Source: Streptomyces sp. GS7 (GTDB lineage: Bacteria > Actinomycetota > Actinomycetes > Streptomycetales > Streptomycetaceae). Taken from it: DNA of 64,000 nt. Position numbers and translations under genes: made by a program. The stretch spans positions 1,233,501 through 1,297,500 of the forward strand of contig NZ_CP047146.1 in assembly GCF_009834125.1 (NCBI RefSeq), given 5' to 3'. Shown one piece after another: positions 59,868 to 64,000 of the stretch. The notes below the pieces were generated by a model. It worked only from the letters and a program-made list of their open reading frames with translations, was not told the origin of the DNA and searched no databases. How positions within the stretch are numbered: position 1 is the stretch's first letter; each line of letters starts with the position of its first letter.

Positions 59868-61025
59868 ATGCGCCGGACGGTGTTCAACGAGGATCACGAG
59901 GCGTTCCGGGAGACCATACGCGCCTTCATCGAGGCCGAGGTCGTACCGGTCTACGACGACTGGTACGCCGCCGGCCAGGTGCCCCGGGACTTCTACTACA
60001 AGCTCGCCGAGCTGGGCGTCTTCGGCATCCGCGTCCCCGAGGAGTACGGCGGCGCCGGCATCGACTCGCACAAGTTCGAGGCCGTGATGTACGAGGAGAC
60101 CGCCCGCGCCGGCGTCACCTTCGGCGGCTCCGGCGTCCACGTGCTGCTCGGCCTGCCGTACATCGAGATGCTCGCCACCGAGGAGCAGAAGAAGCGCTAC
60201 CTGCCCCCGTTCGTCTCCGGCGAGGAGATGTGGGCCCTGGCGATGACCGAGCCGGGCACCGGCTCCGACCTCGCCGGCATGAAGACCACCGCCAAGCTCT
60301 CCGCCGACGGCACCCACTACGTCCTCAACGGCTCCAAGACCTTCATCACCGGCGGCGTGCACGCCGACCGCGTCATCGTCTGCGCCCGCACCTCCGCGCC
60401 GCGCGAGGACGACCGCCGCCACGGCATCTCCCTCTTCGCCGTCGACACGACGTCCGAGGGCTACTCCGTCGGCCGCAAGCTCGACAAGCTCGGCCTGAAG
60501 GTCTCCGACACCGCCGAGCTGGCCTTCGTCGACGTCAAGGTGCCCGTCGAGGACCTGCTCGGCGAGGAGAACAAGGGCTTCTCCTACCTCGGCCGGAACC
60601 TGCCCTCCGAGCGCTGGGGCATCGCCTTCGGCGCCTACGCGCAGGCCAAGGCCGCCGTCCGGTTCGCCCAGCAGTACGTGCAGGAGCGCACCGTCTTCGG
60701 CAAGACCGTCGCCTCCTTCCAGAACACCAAGTTCGAACTGGCCGGCTGCCAGGCCGAGGTGGACGCCGCCGAGGCCGTCGCCGACCGCGCGCTGGAGGCC
60801 CTGGACGCCGGCGAGCTGACCGCCGCCGAGGCCGCCTCCGCGAAGCTCTTCTGCACCGAGGTCGCCCACCGTGTCATCGACCGCTGCCTCCAACTCCACG
60901 GCGGCTACGGCTTCATGAACGAGTACCCGATCGCCCGCCTCTACGCCGACAACCGCGTCAACCGCATCTACGGCGGCACCAGCGAGGTCATGAAGTCCAT
61001 CATCGCCAAGTCCATGGGCCTGTAA
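59868..61025 (+). CDS. Acyl-CoA dehydrogenase, IVD/LCAD-type catalytic Glu
   Basis: 385 aa from the ATG at 59868 (GAAGGAGG eight bases upstream). Acyl-CoA dehydrogenase pattern: 'ALAMTEPGTGSDLAGMKTTA', 'QLHGGYGFMNEYPIARLY'. At the SCAD/MCAD base position it has Gly ('IYGGTSEV'), but 'NLPSERWGIAFG' supplies Glu where isovaleryl- and long-chain dehydrogenases keep theirs. So its active site differs from fadE4 next door. Followed by thioesterase II 21 bp downstream, probably one operon. Confidence 0.9.
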   Translation: MRRTVFNEDHEAFRETIRAFIEAEVVPVYDDWYAAGQVPRDFYYKLAELGVFGIRVPEEYGGAGIDSHKFEAVMYEETARAGVTFGGSGVHVLLGLPYIEMLATEEQKKRYLPPFVSGEEMWALAMTEPGTGSDLAGMKTTAKLSADGTHYVLNGSKTFITGGVHADRVIVCARTSAPREDDRRHGISLFAVDTTSEGYSVGRKLDKLGLKVSDTAELAFVDVKVPVEDLLGEENKGFSYLGRNLPSERWGIAFGAYAQAKAAVRFAQQYVQERTVFGKTVASFQNTKFELAGCQAEVDAAEAVADRALEALDAGELTAAEAASAKLFCTEVAHRVIDRCLQLHGGYGFMNEYPIARLYADNRVNRIYGGTSEVMKSIIAKSMGL

Positions 61026-61046
61026 GGGCGTCAGGGCCTCACGCAC

Positions 61047-61943
61047 GTGAACGACGCACTGAAGTCGCTGCTCGACCTGCTGGACCTGGAGCGGATCGAG
61101 CAGGACATCTTCCGCGGCCAGAGCCGCGCCTCGGTCGTCCCCCGGGTCTTCGGCGGCCAGGTCGCCGCACAGGCACTGGTCGCGGCCGGCCGGACCGTTC
61201 CGGAGGACCGGCCGCCGCACTCGCTGCACGCCTACTTCCTGCGCCCCGGCGACCCCGGCGCGCCCATCGTCTACACCGTCGACCGGATCCGCGACGGCCG
61301 CTCGTTCACCACCCGCCGGGTGGTCGCCGTCCAGCACGGCAAGCCGATCTTCCACCTCACCGCGTCCTTCCACGCGCACGAGGCGGCGGCGCTGGAGCAC
61401 CAGGAGCCGATGCCGGCCGCGCCGGACCCGATGGAACTGCCCACCGCCGCCGAGGTGCTGCCCCGGCACGCCGGGCGGTACCTCACCCCGGACGTCGCCG
61501 AGCGGCTGCTGGAGGCGCGGGCCGCGATCGACCTGCGGTACGTCGACGAGCCGCCCTACGCCACCGTCGGGCAGCCGCGCGACCCGCGGTCCCAGGTCTG
61601 GTTCCGCACCCACGGCAAGCTCGACGACGCCGGCGAGATCCCCCGTCCGCTGCTCGACGTCTGCCTGGTCACCTACGTCTCCGACATGACGCTGCTGGAC
61701 TCGATCCTGCTGGCGCACGGCCGCGGCGGCTGGGCGGTCGGCGACGTGGTCGGCGCGAGCCTGGACCACGCGATGTGGTTCCACCGCCCGCTGCGCGCCG
61801 ACGAGTGGCTGCTCTACGACCAGGAGTCGCCCACCGCCCAGGCCGGCCGGGGCCTGGGCCAGGGCCGCATCTTCACCGCCGACGGGCAGCTGGTGGTGTC
61901 GGTGATCCAGGAGGGGGTCGTGCGGGTCCCGTGGGACGACTGA
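61047..61943 (+). CDS. Acyl-CoA thioesterase II (TesB family)
   Basis: 298 aa from GTG at 61047. Double hot-dog fold: 'RVFGGQVAAQALVAAGRTVP', 'SLHAYFLRPGDPGAPIVYTV', 'FTTRRVVAVQHGKPIFHL'; second half 'LDVCLVTYVSDMTLLDSIL' with the catalytic Asp, and 'ASLDHAMWFHRPLRADEWLL'. Releases CoA from acyl-CoA, perhaps to relieve acyl-CoA build-up in this pathway. Confidence 0.92.
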   Translation: MNDALKSLLDLLDLERIEQDIFRGQSRASVVPRVFGGQVAAQALVAAGRTVPEDRPPHSLHAYFLRPGDPGAPIVYTVDRIRDGRSFTTRRVVAVQHGKPIFHLTASFHAHEAAALEHQEPMPAAPDPMELPTAAEVLPRHAGRYLTPDVAERLLEARAAIDLRYVDEPPYATVGQPRDPRSQVWFRTHGKLDDAGEIPRPLLDVCLVTYVSDMTLLDSILLAHGRGGWAVGDVVGASLDHAMWFHRPLRADEWLLYDQESPTAQAGRGLGQGRIFTADGQLVVSVIQEGVVRVPWDD

Positions 61944-61966
61944 CGACCACCGTGCCCCCCCGCGGC

Positions 61967-62758
61967 TCAGAGCAGGTCGGCCGCGTCCAGCAGATAGGCG
62001 GTCAACGGGTCGTAGTGGCGCGGGCTCGCGACATGGTCGTCCAGCGGCACGGTCACCTGCAGCGTGCCCTCGGCCTCGGCCAGGAAGAGCGCCGGGTCGT
62101 TGCAGTCCGCGAAGCCGATGGTGGCGATGGAGCGCCGGCCCGCGCAGCCCGCCCAGCCGTGGTCGGCCATCACCAGGTCCGGCAGCGGCCGGCCGGCGCG
62201 CTCCAGGCCGTCGAGGACCGCGGCCATCGGCTCGGGGGAGTGGGTGTGCCACAGCGTCGCGCCGCGCTCCAGCATCGCCACGTCCCCGAACTGGAACACC
62301 ATGCCGTCGTCGGCCCGGAGCCCGTCCGGGACGACCACGATCTCGCAGCCCCGTTCGCGCAGCGCCTGCGCGGTGGCGCGGTGCACGTCCAGCAGGCCGC
62401 CGGGATGGCCGGTGGCGAACAGCACCCGCTGCCGGTCCGCGGCCGCCTTGCGCAGCACCGTGGCGGCGCGGTCCAGCGCGTCCACCGTGAGCGCGGGGTC
62501 GATGGTGTCCTGGCCCTGCCGGTGGTGCGGGTCGTCGCTGACACCGCAGCGCTCCGCCATCACGGCCAGCACGTCCTGCTCGTCCGTCCACCGGTCGCCC
62601 AGCTCCAGGCCGAACCAGTAGTGGCGGTCGCCGTTCGCGAGCCTGCGGTAGTGAAGGAGGTTGTTCTCGCGGGGCGTGGCGACGTTCCCCGCGATCCGGG
62701 TCCGGACGAGCTGGTCGATGAGTTCGGCACGCGAGGGGGCCGTAGCGGCTATCGGCAT
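61967..62758 (-). CDS. Phosphatase-like conserved protein
   Basis: 263 aa from the ATG at 62758. Contains 'VLFATGHPGGLLDVHRATAQ', 'DLVMADHGWAGCAGRRSIAT' and 'FADCNDPALFLAEAEGTLQV', and Streptomyces homologues are annotated as phosphatase. His in 'ATGHPGG' and 'ADHGWAG' with several Asp could bind metal. I cannot confirm the activity. Convergent with the thioesterase gene (23 bp). Confidence 0.6.
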   Translation of the reverse strand: MPIAATAPSRAELIDQLVRTRIAGNVATPRENNLLHYRRLANGDRHYWFGLELGDRWTDEQDVLAVMAERCGVSDDPHHRQGQDTIDPALTVDALDRAATVLRKAAADRQRVLFATGHPGGLLDVHRATAQALRERGCEIVVVPDGLRADDGMVFQFGDVAMLERGATLWHTHSPEPMAAVLDGLERAGRPLPDLVMADHGWAGCAGRRSIATIGFADCNDPALFLAEAEGTLQVTVPLDDHVASPRHYDPLTAYLLDAADLL

Positions 62759-62922
62759 AGCGCCATTGTGCCCGGACGGCTCCGCGGCGGCCGGGGCTTC
62801 CGCGGAGTGGTCACCGGCGCGGTCACCGGCCGGGACCGCTTGGACGAAACGTCGAACGACAACCACCCACGCCGCGCACATGTCCATGTGCCGGGAGCCC
62901 GGCCGCCCCTACCCTCACCGTC

Positions 62923-63894
62923 ATGACCACCGCATCGCACGAGCCCGTGGGCCCCGTCGACTCCTCCCGTGTACCGCGCTACGCCGGGCCGGCGACCTTC
63001 GCCCGGCTGCCCCGCCTCGACGAGGTCGGCGGGCGGGCCGACGTCGCCGTCGTCGGTGTCCCCTTCGACTCCGGCGTCTCCTACCGGCCCGGCGCCCGCT
63101 TCGGCGGCAACGCCATCCGCGAGGCGTCGCGCCTGCTGCGCCCCTACAACCCGGCGCAGGACGCCTCCCCGTTCGCGCTGGCCCAGGTCGCGGACGCCGG
63201 CGACATCGCCGCCAACCCGTTCAACATCAACGAGGCGGTCGAGACCGTCGAGGCCGCGGCGGACGACATCCTCGGCACCGGCGCCCGCATGATGACGCTG
63301 GGCGGCGACCACACCATCGCCCTGCCCCTCCTCCGCTCCGTCGCCAAGAAGCACGGCCCGGTCGCCCTGCTGCACTTCGACGCGCACCTGGACACCTGGG
63401 ACACGTACTTCGGCGCCGAGTACACCCACGGCACCCCGTTCCGCCGGGCCGTGGAGGAGGGCATCCTCGACACCTCCGCGCTCTCCCACGTCGGCACCCG
63501 CGGCCCGCTCTACGGCAAGAAGGACCTCACCGACGACGAGAAGATGGGCTTCGGCATCGTCACCTCGGCCGACGTCTACCGCCGCGGCGCCGACGAGGTC
63601 GCCGACCAGCTCCGCCAGCGCATCGGCGACCGCCCGCTGTACATCTCCATCGACATCGACTGCCTCGACCCGGCCCACGCCCCGGGCACGGGCACGCCGG
63701 AGGCGGGCGGCATGACCTCCCGCGAACTCCTGGAGATCCTGCGCGGCCTGGCGTCCTGCAACCTCGTCTCCGCCGACGTCGTCGAGGTCGCGCCCGCCTA
63801 CGACCACGCCGAGATCACCGCCGTCGCCGCCTCGCACACGGCGTACGAGCTGACCACGATCATGTCGCGGCAGATCGCGGACGCGCGGGGCTGA
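62923..63894 (+). CDS. speB: Agmatinase / arginase-family ureohydrolase
   Basis: 323 aa. Binuclear Mn site: '[12 protein letters not shown]' (His), '[16 protein letters not shown]' (Asp, His, Asp) and '[20 protein letters not shown]' (two Asp). '[17 protein letters not shown]' is typical of agmatinase rather than arginase; product putrescine plus urea. Guanidino-acid relatives exist, so specificity is inferred. A very strong terminator follows. Confidence 0.9.
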   Translation: MTTASHEPVGPVDSSRVPRYAGPATFARLPRLDEVGGRADVAVVGVPFDSGVSYRPGARFGGNAIREASRLLRPYNPAQDASPFALAQVADAGDIAANPFNINEAVETVEAAADDILGTGARMMTLGGDHTIALPLLRSVAKKHGPVALLHFDAHLDTWDTYFGAEYTHGTPFRRAVEEGILDTSALSHVGTRGPLYGKKDLTDDEKMGFGIVTSADVYRRGADEVADQLRQRIGDRPLYISIDIDCLDPAHAPGTGTPEAGGMTSRELLEILRGLASCNLVSADVVEVAPAYDHAEITAVAASHTAYELTTIMSRQIADARG

Positions 63895-63908
63895 CGGACC
63901 GCGGGCGG

Positions 63909-63958
63909 CAACAGGCATCCGCCGGTGGGCCCAAGGGCCCACCGGCGGATGCCTGTTG
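63909..63958 (+). terminator. Terminator after speB
   Basis: Perfect 24-bp inverted repeat, arms 63909-63932 and 63935-63958, separated by AA. Starts CAACAGGCATCC and ends GGATGCCTGTTG. Bases to 64000 show nothing further. Confidence 0.95.
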
Positions 63959-64000
63959 TGCGAGGGACGGTCACTCGTTGTGGAGCGGATATGTCCAGGC

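Overview
High-GC DNA with GTG/TTG starts, ATGA gene overlaps, chaplin, AdpA/OrnA, CdgA-type c-di-GMP enzyme, chitinase and hexosaminidase genes: this is a chromosomal core segment of a Streptomyces (or very close relative). From base ~39,600 to the right end the gene order, as I recall it, runs like the S. coelicolor adpA-ornA / glmS / hexosaminidase / branched-chain acyl-CoA / agmatinase region in reverse, with two differences: an insertion sequence sits against the adpA start codon, and a 4.5-kb islet occupies the place where the desferrioxamine (des) genes normally lie.

Layout. 1-3.1 kb: an IDO-like protein, a leaderless FadD17-type acyl-CoA ligase and a tRNA-Lys. 3.2-14.0 kb: a catabolic locus made of an IclR regulator, an ehuBCDA-type polar amino-acid/compatible-solute ABC transporter, a DUF3830 protein, an amidase, a D-2-hydroxyacid dehydrogenase, two maleate isomerase/arylmalonate decarboxylase paralogues with different catalytic cysteines, and a flavin monooxygenase-like protein. 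14.0-18.9 kb: CdgA-like GGDEF-EAL protein, secreted M6-type metalloprotease, second identical tRNA-Lys, primase-polymerase-like protein and a small conserved protein. 19.3-23.5 kb: a three-gene operon of an Fe-S PD-(D/E)XK nuclease, a 520-aa protein and an SF1 helicase, resembling a split Dna2/AddB machine. 23.7-32.4 kb: phosphatase, HTH-TPR regulator, two glycosyltransferases with a polyprenyl sugar phosphotransferase, DUF3344 secreted protein and a chaplin. 32.5-39.7 kb: spermidine-synthase-like protein, two-component system, chitinase, AraC regulator with divergent NAD(P)-binding protein, tRNA-His.

39.7-46.9 kb: ornA-adpA operon (TTA codon in adpA), complete IS5-family element with TTA target duplication five bases beyond the adpA start codon, adpA leader, universal stress protein, glmS. 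47.0-53.2 kb: hexosaminidase, then the islet bounded by 55-bp imperfect direct repeats: a SLOG-like protein, a 40-residue peptide gene coupled to a PIMT-like methyltransferase, three overlapping tiny genes, and an HTH-TPR regulator. 53.2-64.0 kb: the accD1-accA1-hmgL-fadE4 operon of leucine/branched acyl-CoA catabolism, its TetR repressor AccR with two matching operators, a second acyl-CoA dehydrogenase, thioesterase II, a phosphatase-like protein and agmatinase.

The most interesting points are the IS insertion at adpA, the loss of des genes in favour of a possible peptide-modification islet, the natural Cys/Asp split between the two decarboxylase/isomerase paralogues, a small mobile-element end that duplicated a ribosome binding site between them, the split-Dna2-like operon, and palindromic repeats inserted in frame into several genes. 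All family calls are from reading the translations; no database search was possible.
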